Source: Sphingobacterium alkalisoli
GTDB taxonomy: Bacteria > Bacteroidota > Bacteroidia > Sphingobacteriales > Sphingobacteriaceae
DNA length: 64,000 nt
Direction of reading: 5' to 3'
Assembly: GCF_005049105.1 (NCBI RefSeq)
Contig: NZ_SUKA01000001.1
Span: 1,302,001 to 1,366,000, forward strand
The notes below the pieces were generated by a model. The model was not told the origin of the DNA and did no database searches. It saw only the letters and a program-made list of their open reading frames with translations. A program made the position numbers and the translations under genes. Shown piece by piece: positions 1-8,736 of the stretch (positions within the stretch are counted from its first letter, which is position 1; each line of letters starts with the position of its first letter).

Positions 1-383
1 TCGAAGTGGGCTAAATCGACAACTCGCTCCACCAGTTCTCTAAGGTTTTTTTGTGCTTGTCCAATAGAATGGAAATAATTGCTGCCTGATTCCAATTTTA
101 TAAGGCCATCTAAGGCTGCATTTTTATCCTCCCTTATTCGTAGCGCCTCAGGTAGTAGGTTGTTGGTGGTGTAATGAGATTTATATTGAATAATGTGATA
201 TAAGTTGGACTCAATAGCAGTCGATGTCGTGAAGCGTTCCTCCGCAAGATTTATGATCAACTCGTTTTCATTCGTAAACTTATTCAGTTTATTAAGAAAA
301 TATAAAGCCGAGAATATAATAACGATATATGCTAGCCCAATGCTGATTAGAACCTGTAATTTTAATATATATCTATGATTCAT
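1..383 (-). CDS. Partial membrane protein, N-terminus of a sensor-like protein
   Basis: An open frame without stops runs from an ATG at 383 off the left edge, so about 127 N-terminal residues are visible. Residues about 8-30 form one hydrophobic membrane segment (motif LISIGLAYIVIIF), followed by a polar, mostly helical region rich in Glu, Asn and Leu. This layout (short cytoplasmic tail, one membrane helix, helical extracytoplasmic domain) is that of four-helix-bundle sensor domains in histidine kinases and chemoreceptor-like proteins. No catalytic domain is in view, so kinase identity is inference. An exact -7 motif (TATATTTG on the minus strand, 603-610) lies about 220 bases upstream and would give a long 5' UTR. 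Confidence 0.6.
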   Translation of the reverse strand, partial: MNHRYILKLQVLISIGLAYIVIIFSALYFLNKLNKFTNENELIINLAEERFTTSTAIESNLYHIIQYKSHYTTNNLLPEALRIREDKNAALDGLIKLESGSNYFHSIGQAQKNLRELVERVVDLAHF

Positions 384-879
384 AATTTGTTCCGATCGTT
401 TTTTATAGTGTGCTTAGTACGCTCGCAAAAACCGTGCTCTTACGTTAACTATCGCGTATTTACGGGCAATGGTACAGTCATTCAGTAAGTCGAAACGAAG
501 ATTAGTTTCTGTAATCATTGCTTAAATACGTGATATAGTCTGTGGTAAAAATGCATAATATTCTTGAACCGAATGTAGCGCGTTCATTCATACCATTGAA
601 GACAAATATAAATGAATAATACCTAAATGGGAAAAATACAATATTTCTTCCATCTGGCAGCGCGTTGCTTAAGTTTATGAGTGTCTATTTTAGCCTGTCT
701 GCAAATGAGAATTAGACTGTTGAAGGACTCTCATGGAAATATAATGAATTTCGGTTCTAGGAAAAAACAGGTATAGGTTATTATTTTTTAAAGAATTGAA
801 TTCAAAAAGTCTTTGCCACTCATCTATTTTTAGTATCTTTAGGAAGAAAGTTAACCATATAATAAAATAATATAGCAAA
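384..879. other. Intergenic region between divergent genes
   Basis: This gap of almost 500 bases separates the leftward partial sensor gene from the rightward floA. It holds a minus-strand -7 motif at 603-610 and the floA promoter elements at 812-841. Short open frames are present on both strands, but none has composition or a start context that I would defend. I see no tRNA or clear riboswitch. Confidence 0.5.
812..841 (+). promoter_or_regulatory. Putative floA promoter
   Basis: TTTG at 812-815 is followed after 18 bases by TATCTTTA at 834-841, a seven-of-eight match to the Bacteroidota -7 element TAnnTTTG with near-normal spacing to the -33 TTTG. Predicted transcription would begin about 30 bases before the floA ATG. 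Confidence 0.5.
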
Positions 880-1860
880 ATGAATTCCGAAATTACATTA
901 ATACTGACCATAGTAGGGGGGCTGATAGCTTTCTTTCTTTTATTTTACCTTTTGCCTGTGAACCTTTGGTTTACGGCTCAGCTTTCGAATGTGCGTATCA
1001 GTCTTTTGAATTTGGTTTTGATGCGACTGCGTAAAGTTTCTCCTGCACTCGTTACCAATGCAATGATTACTTCTACGAAAGCCGGATTGCGGATTTCAAC
1101 CAATGATATAGAAACACATTATTTAGCAGGCGGAAATGTAAATAAAGTGATTAGAGCATTGATCTCAGCGGATAAAGCAAATATTCCATTGGATTTTAAA
1201 CTAGCAACGGCTATTGATTTAGCGGGACGGGATGTGTTTGATGCAGTACAGCTCTCCGTGAATCCTCAAGTAATAAATACACCTCCCGTTGCGGCGGTTG
1301 CAAAGGACGGTATTCAACTGATCGCGAAGGCGAGGGTTACCGTACGTGCAAATATTAATCAGCTTGTTGGTGGAGCTGGTGAAGAGACTATTTTGGCACG
1401 GGTGGGGGAAGGTATTGTTACCACGATCGGTTCTGCAGAGAATCATAAGCAGGTACTGGAAAATCCAGACAAGATATCAAAAACTGTGCTGGCCAAAGGA
1501 TTAGACTCGGGAACAGCTTTTGAGATACTATCTATTGATATTGCAGATATCGATATCGGTGAAAACGTAGGTGCTAAATTGCAGACCGACCAAGCCGAAG
1601 CGGATTTAAAAGTTGCGAACGCCAGAGCGGAAGAACGAAGAGCCATGGCTGTAGCCAACGAACAAGAAATGCGTGCAAAAGCCCAAGAAGCAAAAGCAAA
1701 GGTGATTGAAGCGGAGTCTCAGGTCCCATTGGCTATGGCGGAAGCTTTTAGAAACGGAAATTTGGGGATCATGGATTATTATAAGATGCAGAATATTCAA
1801 GCGGATACAGATATGCGTTCTTCAATTTCCAATCCAAAAGGGAACGAGAAAAATAAATAG
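880..1860 (+). CDS. floA: Flotillin-like protein FloA
   Basis: A 326-residue protein matching the FloA/YqfA (UPF0365) family throughout. It has an N-terminal membrane hairpin (residues about 5-28), then the family's conserved blocks ESHYLAGG-like (here ETHYLAGG), [21 protein letters not shown] and [12 protein letters not shown], and an Ala/Glu-rich coiled-coil (about 240-290) typical of flotillins. It ends with a short Lys-rich tail. In Bacillus, FloA organises membrane microdomains and affects fluidity and secretion; the same role here is inferred. The gene stands alone, with its own promoter upstream and a strong terminator downstream. The length is normal for the family. Confidence 0.93.
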   Translation: MNSEITLILTIVGGLIAFFLLFYLLPVNLWFTAQLSNVRISLLNLVLMRLRKVSPALVTNAMITSTKAGLRISTNDIETHYLAGGNVNKVIRALISADKANIPLDFKLATAIDLAGRDVFDAVQLSVNPQVINTPPVAAVAKDGIQLIAKARVTVRANINQLVGGAGEETILARVGEGIVTTIGSAENHKQVLENPDKISKTVLAKGLDSGTAFEILSIDIADIDIGENVGAKLQTDQAEADLKVANARAEERRAMAVANEQEMRAKAQEAKAKVIEAESQVPLAMAEAFRNGNLGIMDYYKMQNIQADTDMRSSISNPKGNEKNK

Positions 1861-1877
1861 ATCGAATATATTCATGC

Positions 1878-1912
1878 AAAAAAGCCAATTGACACGTTCA
1901 ATTGGCTTTTTT
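1878..1912 (+). terminator. Rho-independent terminator of floA
   Basis: A perfect 15-bp stem (AAAAAAGCCAATTGA against its complement) with a 5-nt loop, ending in six T residues, lies 17 bases after the floA stop. Confidence 0.88.
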
Positions 1913-1923
1913 GTGTAAAAACA

Positions 1924-1996
1924 AAACCCTGACGATGGGCGTCAGGGTTTGCTACTAACCAATTATAAACCTAAATTATGAAAAGACAATCTTATT
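1924..1996 (+). other. Hairpin followed by a leader-like sequence and a 6-codon ORF
   Basis: A perfect 10-bp stem (AAACCCTGAC, 1924-1933, with its complement at 1941-1950) starts 11 bases after the floA terminator and has no T tract, so it is not a second terminator. It is followed by an AT-rich stretch reading ACCAATTATAAACCTAAATT and then ATG with a six-codon frame (MKRQSY, 1978-1998 including the stop). The A/C-rich tract just before ATGAAAA looks like the 5' leader of Bacteroidota outer-membrane protein genes. It could be a small RNA, a decayed gene start or a leader. The function is unknown. Confidence 0.35.
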
Positions 1997-2185
1997 AACA
2001 AAACCGCTTAATGTGAATTGTTGGTACAAATCTACGGCAAGATTTTTCATCTACCAAGTGTTGTAATGAAGAAAGTTGTTATCACAACTACTTTGTGACA
2101 ATGGCGTGATTCACCTTGTTTTTTGCAATAATAAAATGACTTAAATGAATAAGATCGTTGTCTATGTATTAGGTAATAAAAACTG

Positions 2186-2193
2186 TATTTTTG
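2186..2193 (+). promoter_or_regulatory. -7 promoter motif upstream of kdsC
   Basis: TATTTTTG is an exact TAnnTTTG match ending nine bases before the ATG at 2203. It overlaps the alternative TTG start at 2191, which argues for the ATG. The nearest TTG that could be a -33 element is 25 bases upstream, which is longer than usual. Confidence 0.4.
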
Positions 2194-2202
2194 AAACCAA
2201 AT

Positions 2203-2721
2203 ATGATACTAGAACGCTTGAAATATGTTAAAGCCATCTTTTTAGATGTGGATGGCGTACTTACTGATGGGTCGATTTTTGTAAATGAAGCCGGTGAACA
2301 GCTGCGGACTTTCAATGTGAAAGATGGGTATGCGATTCAGTTGGCTATTAAAAAGGAAATCCAAATATGTATTATAACAGGAGGGAGGTCAGAAGGCGTG
2401 TTAAAAAGATTTCAAGGATTGGGTGTGAAAGAAATCCATATGGGCATCTCAGACAAACTTACAATGATGGAATTTATTTTGGATAAATATCAAATTAATA
2501 AGAGAGAGGCACTCTTTATCGGTGATGATATCCCTGATCTTGCATGTATGAAAAGTGTGGGTATCGCGGCAGCTCCCCAAGATGCCGTAGAGGAAATTAA
2601 GGCGATAAGTCATTATATTTCTTCTAAAGAAGGGGGAAGAGGGGTTGTTCGTGATGTTGTAGAGAAAGTACTGAAACTACAAAATAAGTGGAATGCCGAT
2701 TTTTCGGTAAAAAGTGTTTGA
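2203..2721 (+). CDS. kdsC: KDO-8-phosphate phosphatase (KdsC), HAD family
   Basis: This is the C1-type HAD phosphatase that removes phosphate from 3-deoxy-D-manno-octulosonate 8-phosphate in lipopolysaccharide inner-core synthesis. The sequence shows HAD motif I as LDVDGVLTDG near the N-terminus, the thiol/Ser-type motif II region IITGGRSEGV, and motif IV GDDIPDL, with the small cap-less size of a tetrameric KdsC (172 residues). An upstream in-frame TTG at 2191 would add four residues, but it lies inside the -7 promoter motif, so ATG 2203 is preferred. The stop is followed by TAA and then the maf ATG, three bases later, so the two genes are cotranscribed. Confidence 0.88.
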   Translation: MILERLKYVKAIFLDVDGVLTDGSIFVNEAGEQLRTFNVKDGYAIQLAIKKEIQICIITGGRSEGVLKRFQGLGVKEIHMGISDKLTMMEFILDKYQINKREALFIGDDIPDLACMKSVGIAAAPQDAVEEIKAISHYISSKEGGRGVVRDVVEKVLKLQNKWNADFSVKSV

Positions 2722-2724
2722 TAA

Positions 2725-3315
2725 ATGATACTGGATAAACTAAAAGAGGTAAAGATAATCTTGGGATCTCAATCACCACGAAGAAGGGAATTGCTATCTG
2801 CTTTGGAGATTTCCTTTGAGGTAGTGATTAGAGAGGTCGATGAGCGTTTTGATAGTAATATTCCTGTACAAGATATGGCGTTGGAAATAGCACGTAGAAA
2901 GAGCGCTGCTTTTTTGGATGAAATTTTTTTTGATGCATTGGTTATTACTGCCGATACCATCGTAATAGATACTTATGGCAATCCGATCGGTAAACCCAAA
3001 GACGAAGCTGAAGCTGTTCGTGTCTTAGGCCGGTTGTCCGGAGACCGGCATGTTGTCCACACGGCAGTAGTTCTACTTTATAGAGGTGAGCAATATTATT
3101 TTACTGAAGAGACTATAGTCTGGTTTGCAGCATTGAGTGACAATGAAATACAGTATTATGTTAATCAATACCAGCCTTATGACAAAGCAGGAGCATATGG
3201 TATTCAGGAGTGGATAGGTCGGATAGCTGTCACGAAAATAGAAGGATCTTATGAAAATGTGGTAGGCTTACCCACATCTCGTTTGTTTCAGGAGTTGAAA
3301 AAAATAGTAAAATAA
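2725..3315 (+). CDS. maf: Maf family nucleotide pyrophosphatase
   Basis: A 196-residue Maf/Ham1-fold protein. The conserved N-terminal phosphate loop is seen as LGSQSPRRRELL and the second signature as TADTIV, followed by GKPKDEAEA and the C-terminal Y.IQEW block. Family members hydrolyse non-canonical or methylated nucleoside triphosphates (dTTP/UTP or m7GTP) to monophosphates and thereby keep the pool clean or affect division. Which substrate applies cannot be read here. It follows kdsC by three bases and ends inside a shared bidirectional terminator. Confidence 0.9.
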   Translation: MILDKLKEVKIILGSQSPRRRELLSALEISFEVVIREVDERFDSNIPVQDMALEIARRKSAAFLDEIFFDALVITADTIVIDTYGNPIGKPKDEAEAVRVLGRLSGDRHVVHTAVVLLYRGEQYYFTEETIVWFAALSDNEIQYYVNQYQPYDKAGAYGIQEWIGRIAVTKIEGSYENVVGLPTSRLFQELKKIVK

Positions 3316-3354
3316 AAGAAATGGAGCCGCGAGGGCTCCATTTCTTTTATTTTA
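3308..3354. terminator. Bidirectional terminator between maf and the TonB receptor gene
   Basis: Arms 3308-3328 and 3334-3354 are perfectly complementary (21 bp) with a 5-nt loop. The A/T-rich outer part of the stem supplies a U-tract on both strands. The hairpin covers the stop codons of both convergent genes. Confidence 0.9.
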
Positions 3355-5971
3355 TGTGATAACGTATACCGGCATAGAACATTCTTCCAGTCAATGGACC
3401 CCACAGTAAGTTAGTGTCAAAATATGCACCAAAAGGATCCTCAAAAGCTAAAATGGGATCTTTCTGATAGTAATTCGATAGATTCTCACCGCCCACGTAT
3501 ACGTCAAGGTTTTTGGCTTTTCCGAATGTTTTGCTGATTTGCGCATTCATTGTGACGTAGGCTTCAGAATAGGTGGACAGTTGATATTGTTGCGGATTAG
3601 CAGCTGTAGAAGGTAGTCTTTTTTCTCCCACGACATTTAATGTATAATCAAAGTTCCATCCGCTATGGGTATTATAGGCCAGATTCGTAAAGCCTCTGTG
3701 TTTAGCCGTCAACGGTTTTTGCAGTCGTCCGGCTTCATAATCTGTTTGTACATCAAGTAATCTATAGGCAAGCCTAGCTTCAAGATGTTGTGCAGGCATA
3801 AATCTGAATTCTGCTTGTAGACTGTTTGAATAAGATTTTCCAGTTAGATTATAGAATGAGATTTCTCTTGGATTTTCATAGTCTACAATGACTTGATTCT
3901 GGAAATTATTGTGAAACAATTCAACAGACATCCCGGATTCTCTTCCAAACAACTGGAAATCTTGGTCAAATGTAAGTCCTGTATTCCAAGATACCTCGGG
4001 TTTCAGGTTGTATGCAAGATTTCCATTAGTCAAAGCTGAATAATTGATTGCACGACTTGATGCGAGAATACTCACGTTTTCCGCAAATATATTAGCCGTA
4101 CGCTGACCTCTACCTGAACTCAAACGTACCGTAGTACCTGTAACTGGGGAGTACCGCAATACCGCACGAGGCGTGGTAAACCAACCATATATAGTATTGT
4201 AGTCTTGTCTAAGACCTAATACAGCATCAAAATTTTCGGATGGACTGAACGTGTATTCTGCAAATAAACCGGAAACGGCTTCTTTTCTGTCAAAATCGTA
4301 GTTATTTATATCTTCCGTGTAGTCGTCGTATGTGAAGGATGTACCCAGCTTATATTTGTGATTTACAGAACCTATTACATCTTGATAGATTAAGTTAGCA
4401 TATCCACTGTTTTGCTCACTCAGGTAGGTGTTTAGTCCAAAATAACTATCTTGCTTGTAGTTGGAAGCTGATAATTGCAATCCTATGCTACGTAGCCTAT
4501 TCTGCGGAAATACATAACCTATTTTCGCAAAGCCTTCAATTCGTTGGTTGTCAAATCCTAATCCATAACGGTTAGTGGTTAATTTATCCGTTTCCTTGTC
4601 GAAATTGATTTCACCACCTGTTCTGTCGTCTTTTAAAAATTTGACACCGAATTGAGCAATTACGCCTTTACCATTTTCATAGTGCCATCTATTTATACCA
4701 GAAAATAGGTTCCCTACCGGAACATCACGAAACCCATTATCACTAAAATTCATGTTTTTATTGTACATAAAATTGTCATGGAGCAATAGACCTACGGACC
4801 AGTCTTCATTTATTTTATGTGAAAGGTTCAAGTTGACATCCGTGCGCCCCATATTATTAGCATAGGCGTTAAAAAATAGTTTTTCTGAAGTGTGCGGTTT
4901 TTTAAGTTCAACGTTGATTTGTCCGGCCATGTTTTCAAATCCATTTACCACCGAGCCGATACCCTTACTTATCTCAATGGATTCGATCCAGGTGCCCGCG
5001 ATACTATTTAATCCCAAAGGTGTAGCAAAACCGCGCGGCCCAGGAAGGTTCTCAACAGTTAGCTGGGTATAGATCCCACTTAATCCTAGCATTTGGATCT
5101 GCTTACTCCCCGTCACGGCATCGTTGCTCACTACATCTACCGAAACATTCGTTTCAAAACTTTCACTTAAATCGCAACAAGCGGCTTTAAATAATTCTCG
5201 TGTGGTAAGTACTTCTACACGATTAGGTTCCATCGACTTGATGTAGGCAGATTTTCGACGACGAGACACCACTACTTCTGACAGTACATTATCTTGGGCA
5301 TGAATGACCAATACTTCATGTAGATCCTTTACTTCTACGGTATCGGGTTCCATACCTGCAAAGGAAAATACCAGGTTTTTTAGTCCTTCTTCATGTTTAA
5401 TTTTGAAAACTCCATTCTCATTAGTCACCGTGTTGGCGGTGTTTTTTTCTAACCATTTAATGTTCACGCCTACAATTGGACTTAAATCTCCTTTGGAACT
5501 CTCTTTTACAACAACTCCTGTTATTTCATGATCGTGATCATGATGGTCTTCTTCGTTGGAATGAGATTCAGTCTCCTCATCATGATGTTGGTGAGCATCA
5601 GATGACGGCTCATGACTATGACCTCGTTCTTTTGCATCTAACCTATTATAGTGGCAGCATTCATGAAGCTTTTTGTAGACCTCATCTGGCGCTCTATGCA
5701 AAGGGGTGTCATGTCCAGCCGACGCTATAGCCTGCTGTATATCATTCAATTTTGTGTGTTGAGAATTGTATTTTACGGTGAATTCACCTGTCTTGATATC
5801 CCAGGTTGCATTTTCTACACCTTTTATGTTCGCGGCTTTTTCGATACGGTTTTTACACATACCACAATTTCCTGCTACGTTAAAATGAGCTGTGCTGTCG
5901 GTTTGGGCAATGCTTGCGTGTCCTAGTGACACGAGGAGTAATAATATAGATAATCTTAGTATAAAATTCAT
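3347..5971 (-). CDS. TonB-dependent receptor with N-terminal HMA metal-binding domain
   Basis: An 874-residue outer-membrane receptor with a signal peptide (residues 1-22), then a heavy-metal-associated (HMA) domain with GNCGMC (Cys36, Cys39) to about residue 90, a His/Asp/Glu-rich linker (about 115-150, runs such as HHDHDH), a carboxypeptidase-regulatory-like beta domain (about 150-230), a plug with NLPGPRGFATPLG, and a 22-strand barrel. Such receptors import metal or chelates using the proton-motive force through TonB. The HMA and His-rich parts point to copper or another soft metal; this is inference. It lies 73 bases downstream of, and probably in one operon with, the HYC_CC_PP gene. A signal peptide before a copper-chaperone-like HMA puts the metal site in the periplasm. 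Confidence 0.88.
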   Translation of the reverse strand: MNFILRLSILLLLVSLGHASIAQTDSTAHFNVAGNCGMCKNRIEKAANIKGVENATWDIKTGEFTVKYNSQHTKLNDIQQAIASAGHDTPLHRAPDEVYKKLHECCHYNRLDAKERGHSHEPSSDAHQHHDEETESHSNEEDHHDHDHEITGVVVKESSKGDLSPIVGVNIKWLEKNTANTVTNENGVFKIKHEEGLKNLVFSFAGMEPDTVEVKDLHEVLVIHAQDNVLSEVVVSRRRKSAYIKSMEPNRVEVLTTRELFKAACCDLSESFETNVSVDVVSNDAVTGSKQIQMLGLSGIYTQLTVENLPGPRGFATPLGLNSIAGTWIESIEISKGIGSVVNGFENMAGQINVELKKPHTSEKLFFNAYANNMGRTDVNLNLSHKINEDWSVGLLLHDNFMYNKNMNFSDNGFRDVPVGNLFSGINRWHYENGKGVIAQFGVKFLKDDRTGGEINFDKETDKLTTNRYGLGFDNQRIEGFAKIGYVFPQNRLRSIGLQLSASNYKQDSYFGLNTYLSEQNSGYANLIYQDVIGSVNHKYKLGTSFTYDDYTEDINNYDFDRKEAVSGLFAEYTFSPSENFDAVLGLRQDYNTIYGWFTTPRAVLRYSPVTGTTVRLSSGRGQRTANIFAENVSILASSRAINYSALTNGNLAYNLKPEVSWNTGLTFDQDFQLFGRESGMSVELFHNNFQNQVIVDYENPREISFYNLTGKSYSNSLQAEFRFMPAQHLEARLAYRLLDVQTDYEAGRLQKPLTAKHRGFTNLAYNTHSGWNFDYTLNVVGEKRLPSTAANPQQYQLSTYSEAYVTMNAQISKTFGKAKNLDVYVGGENLSNYYQKDPILAFEDPFGAYFDTNLLWGPLTGRMFYAGIRYHIK

Positions 5972-6044
5972 TGTAATTTCTTTTAGTATAAAAATTCCAT
6001 TGCGTTTAGGTTTAACTAAACGATTAAATAAAGAATTCGGAATA

Positions 6045-6476
6045 CTAAATCCTGAAATTACGATTGAGAAGATAGGTGGGGGGGGACGAGTTGGAAAAAG
6101 CTACTGTTTCCTCGGGCGTATGCTTGCTGGTAAAAATAGCACCGATAAAGAGGTTAGTCTGAACCCAATACAATGTTATGATAGCTGGCCCAAATCCAAG
6201 AAAGCTTTTAGCATAATCTGCCGAAAACAACTTGTCCGAAAATTGATCCAACTCTAATTGGATGTCATTACACGAATGACTCTTTTCACAATTGCTGTTC
6301 CGTTCCGCTTTGTGATCGTGATCTTTCGAGCACATAGGGCAATTTTCATGCGTGTTTATGCCCTCAATAAGACTGACTAAAGTAGTACCACTACATTGAT
6401 GCAAATATATAGTCGCTCCACTGGATGTGAAGGAATATAATAGTAGCAATGTAAGTGCTATGAACTGTCTCATCAT
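6045..6476 (-). CDS. HYC_CC_PP family exported protein
   Basis: A 143-residue protein with a signal peptide (MRQFIALTLLLLYSFTSSG) and the spaced motifs that name this Bacteroidota family: an early His-x-Cys (LHQC), a Cys pair (here NCPMC with nearby His, Asp and Cys residues) and a C-terminal Pro-Pro (SSPPTYLL). The function is not established. Members commonly sit beside copper-type TonB receptors, as here, so a periplasmic metal-binding role is plausible. The open frame extends further upstream, but the -7 motif TACCTTTG (6479-6486) ends two bases before ATG 6476, which supports this start and suggests a leaderless message. The second ATG at 6473 is an alternative. Confidence 0.7.
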   Translation of the reverse strand: MMRQFIALTLLLLYSFTSSGATIYLHQCSGTTLVSLIEGINTHENCPMCSKDHDHKAERNSNCEKSHSCNDIQLELDQFSDKLFSADYAKSFLGFGPAIITLYWVQTNLFIGAIFTSKHTPEETVAFSNSSPPTYLLNRNFRI

Positions 6477-6478
6477 TC

Positions 6479-6486
6479 CAAAGGTA
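6479..6486 (-). promoter_or_regulatory. -7 promoter motif abutting the HYC_CC_PP start codon
   Basis: TACCTTTG on the minus strand is an exact TAnnTTTG match separated from the ATG at 6476 by two bases. No convincing -33 TTTG is visible at the usual distance. Confidence 0.4.
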
Positions 6487-6583
6487 CGAGGAATATAACG
6501 AATAAAAAAACTAAAAAAATATTTGATATTATGGAATAAACTTACTAGGTTAGTTTCCAACAAATATAAAGCCTAAATGACGT

Positions 6584-6697
6584 ATGGAAAGTATTCTCAG
6601 CACACCGATTGGAGTTTATGCGAGTATAACGGGTTTGATTATTTTAGCCTGTTTGCTGCTCAAGTTTTATGCTAAAGTTATCTCAAAAGTAAGTTAG
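6584..6697 (+). CDS. Putative 37-residue single-span membrane protein
   Basis: ATG at 6584 opens a 37-codon frame, starting MESILSTPIGVYA, with one hydrophobic segment (about residues 8-27, ...ITGLIILACLLL) and a Lys-containing tail, the layout of a small inner-membrane protein. It is divergent from the HYC_CC_PP gene. A strong hairpin with a T-rich tail on the plus strand begins six bases after its stop, and there is no other plus-strand gene to terminate. I recognise no family. Coding status is inferred only from position, hydrophobicity and the terminator. Confidence 0.4.
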   Translation: MESILSTPIGVYASITGLIILACLLLKFYAKVISKVS

Positions 6698-6702
6698 TGA
6701 TT

Positions 6703-6744
6703 AAGGCTACTAAAAAGTTGACTTACCAACTTTTTAGTAGCCTT
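6703..6744. terminator. Bidirectional terminator downstream of trpA
   Basis: A perfect 18-bp stem (6703-6720 with 6727-6744), 6-nt loop, followed on the plus strand by TTATTTTTT. It serves trpA from the right and a plus-strand transcript, probably the 37-codon ORF, from the left. Confidence 0.88.
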
Positions 6745-7500
6745 TTATTTTTTCAGGTCTCCAATAAAATCAGGGATAAGTCGTAATGGGTTGTTTTGCG
6801 CCAGTATTTTAACGAAAGCGGTGCCGACAATTGCTCCGTTTGCATACGCCGTGGCTTTTTCGAACGTTTCTTTATTCGAGATTCCGAAACCTATAATAAA
6901 TGGGTTGGTAAGGTTCATCTGTTTTATTCTGTTGAAATAATCTTCTGATTGATTTTTAACTTCAAGGTGTTTACCAGTGGTTGCATTAGAAGATAACAAG
7001 TAAATAAAGTTTGTCGTTAGACTGTCTATTTTGCGTATACGTTCTTCCGAAGTCTGCGGTGTCACTAAGAAGATATTACTTATTTTATTTTCTTCGAAAA
7101 TAGGTTTGTAGAGCTCTTCATATTCATATATAGGAAGATCAGGTATGATGGTGCCATTCACGCCAACTTCTCTGCACGCTTTGCAAAAGTTCTCTACACC
7201 AAATTGCAGCACAGGATTGAAATAACCCATTAAGTAAACAGGAATTTTAACGTGTTTCCGTAAATCTTTCAATTGATCAAAAAGAACCTTTAACGTCATT
7301 CCATTTTTCAAAGCTACCTCTGAGCTGTGTTGTATCGTTGGACCATCGGCAACCGGATCGGAATAAGGAAAGCCGATTTCTAAAAAGTCTACACCTGATT
7401 GTTCCAGTGTTTTTGCAATTTCTATCGTGCTATTTAATGTGGGGTAACCAGCCGTAAAATATATGGATAGTAAGCCGTTCGAGTTTTTGTTGATTTGCAT
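6745..7500 (-). CDS. trpA: Tryptophan synthase alpha chain
   Basis: The alpha subunit cleaves indole-3-glycerol phosphate to indole and glyceraldehyde 3-phosphate and passes indole to TrpB. The 251-residue TIM barrel shows the signature LEIGFPYSDPVADGP with the catalytic Glu and Asp, the second conserved patch of loop 6 (YLLSSNATTGKH), and the phosphate-binding VGFGIS-like motif as IGFGIS. It is the last gene of trpDFBA, 51 bases after trpB, and ends in the shared terminator. The length is slightly below the usual 260-270 but complete. Confidence 0.95.
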   Translation of the reverse strand: MQINKNSNGLLSIYFTAGYPTLNSTIEIAKTLEQSGVDFLEIGFPYSDPVADGPTIQHSSEVALKNGMTLKVLFDQLKDLRKHVKIPVYLMGYFNPVLQFGVENFCKACREVGVNGTIIPDLPIYEYEELYKPIFEENKISNIFLVTPQTSEERIRKIDSLTTNFIYLLSSNATTGKHLEVKNQSEDYFNRIKQMNLTNPFIIGFGISNKETFEKATAYANGAIVGTAFVKILAQNNPLRLIPDFIGDLKK

Positions 7501-7551
7501 TTAGAAAGTAAAAAAGTAAAAAATAAATGCCGATTATGACATATTGTGTTA

Positions 7552-8736
7552 CTACAAATTAAAGTACTTCATGTAATTATCTAGGTCTTTGTCGCCGCGG
7601 CCAGATAAACATACTACTACCGTTTCGTCGCCGCTGAAGTTCATCTTCTGTAGATAGGCGAGCGCATGGGAACTTTCTATCGCTGGAATAATTCCCTCTA
7701 ATTTTGTGAGTTCTAAACCCGCCTGCATAGCCTCGTCGTCTGTAGCACTTACATATTTTCCTCTACCGCTTTTGAACAGCCATGCATGTTGTGGCCCTAT
7801 TCCTGGATAATCAAGTCCTGCGGAGATGGAGTAAGGTTCTACCACCTGCCCATCTGTAGTTTGCATTAATATAGAACGACTTCCATGCAACACACCCTCT
7901 TTCCCTAATAAAGTAGTGGCTGCAGATTCACCCGAGTGCACGCCGTGACCTGCGGCTTCAACAGCGATAAGTTTGACATCCTCGTCATCTAAGAAATGGT
8001 AAAACATTCCCGCCGCATTTGACCCGCCGCCTACACATGCCATTACCACATCAGGAGTAGATTTGCCTGTTTTACTCAATAATTGTATTTTCGTTTCTTT
8101 TGATATAATAGATTGAAAGCGGGCTACTAAATCCGGATAGGGATGCGGACCTACCACAGATCCGATAATGTAATGGGTATCTACAGGGTTGTTAATCCAA
8201 TCTCTTAACGCTTCATTTGTCGCATCTTTTAGTGTCTTACTACCTGATTGGGCAGCGACCACGGTAGCTCCCATCATTTTCATACGGGCAACATTGGGAG
8301 CTTGTCGCTGTATGTCTATTTCTCCCATGTACACGACGCATTCCAATCCTTTCAATGCACATACTGTGGCTGTAGCAACGCCATGTTGGCCAGCTCCGGT
8401 TTCGGCTATGATTCTTTTTTTTCCTAAACGTTCGGCAAGGAGGATCTGACCTATGGTATTGTTTATTTTATGAGCTCCTGTATGATTTAGATCCTCTCGT
8501 TTTAAAAAAATCCTTGCATTATACTTTTTGGATAGCCGCTGTGCATGGTAGAGCGGAGAGGGACGACCGACGTAATCAGTTAATAATTGTTCAAACTCTT
8601 CTTTAAAGGAAGGCTCTTCCATAATCTGAAGATAACGGTTCTGTAATTCTTCTACATTTGGATACAACATCTCAGGGATATAGGCGCCGCCAAATGGCCC
8701 ATAGTATCCTTTGTCATTCACTTGGTATTTACTCAT
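7552..8736 (-). CDS. trpB: Tryptophan synthase beta chain
   Basis: The PLP enzyme condenses indole with L-serine to make tryptophan. The 394-residue protein carries the N-terminal [11 protein letters not shown] block, the PLP lysine in [10 protein letters not shown] (Lys90), the ETGAGQHG loop containing the catalytic Glu, and the phosphate-binding GGGSNA. It is of the TrpB1 type that pairs with TrpA. Its start overlaps the end of trpF by eight bases, indicating translational coupling. Confidence 0.97.
   Translation of the reverse strand: MSKYQVNDKGYYGPFGGAYIPEMLYPNVEELQNRYLQIMEEPSFKEEFEQLLTDYVGRPSPLYHAQRLSKKYNARIFLKREDLNHTGAHKINNTIGQILLAERLGKKRIIAETGAGQHGVATATVCALKGLECVVYMGEIDIQRQAPNVARMKMMGATVVAAQSGSKTLKDATNEALRDWINNPVDTHYIIGSVVGPHPYPDLVARFQSIISKETKIQLLSKTGKSTPDVVMACVGGGSNAAGMFYHFLDDEDVKLIAVEAAGHGVHSGESAATTLLGKEGVLHGSRSILMQTTDGQVVEPYSISAGLDYPGIGPQHAWLFKSGRGKYVSATDDEAMQAGLELTKLEGIIPAIESSHALAYLQKMNFSGDETVVVCLSGRGDKDLDNYMKYFNL

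Noticed and set aside
690..911. 73-codon minus-strand frame overlapping the start of floA
   Set aside because: It lies across the floA promoter and start on the opposite strand and has no recognisable domain; composition is that of AT-rich intergenic DNA.
2191..2202. TTG start extending kdsC by four residues
   Set aside because: The TTG lies within the -7 promoter motif; the downstream ATG gives the normal KdsC start.
5892..6257. 121-codon plus-strand frame
   Set aside because: Antisense to both the HYC_CC_PP gene and the TonB receptor signal-peptide region, with no domain; shadow of real genes.
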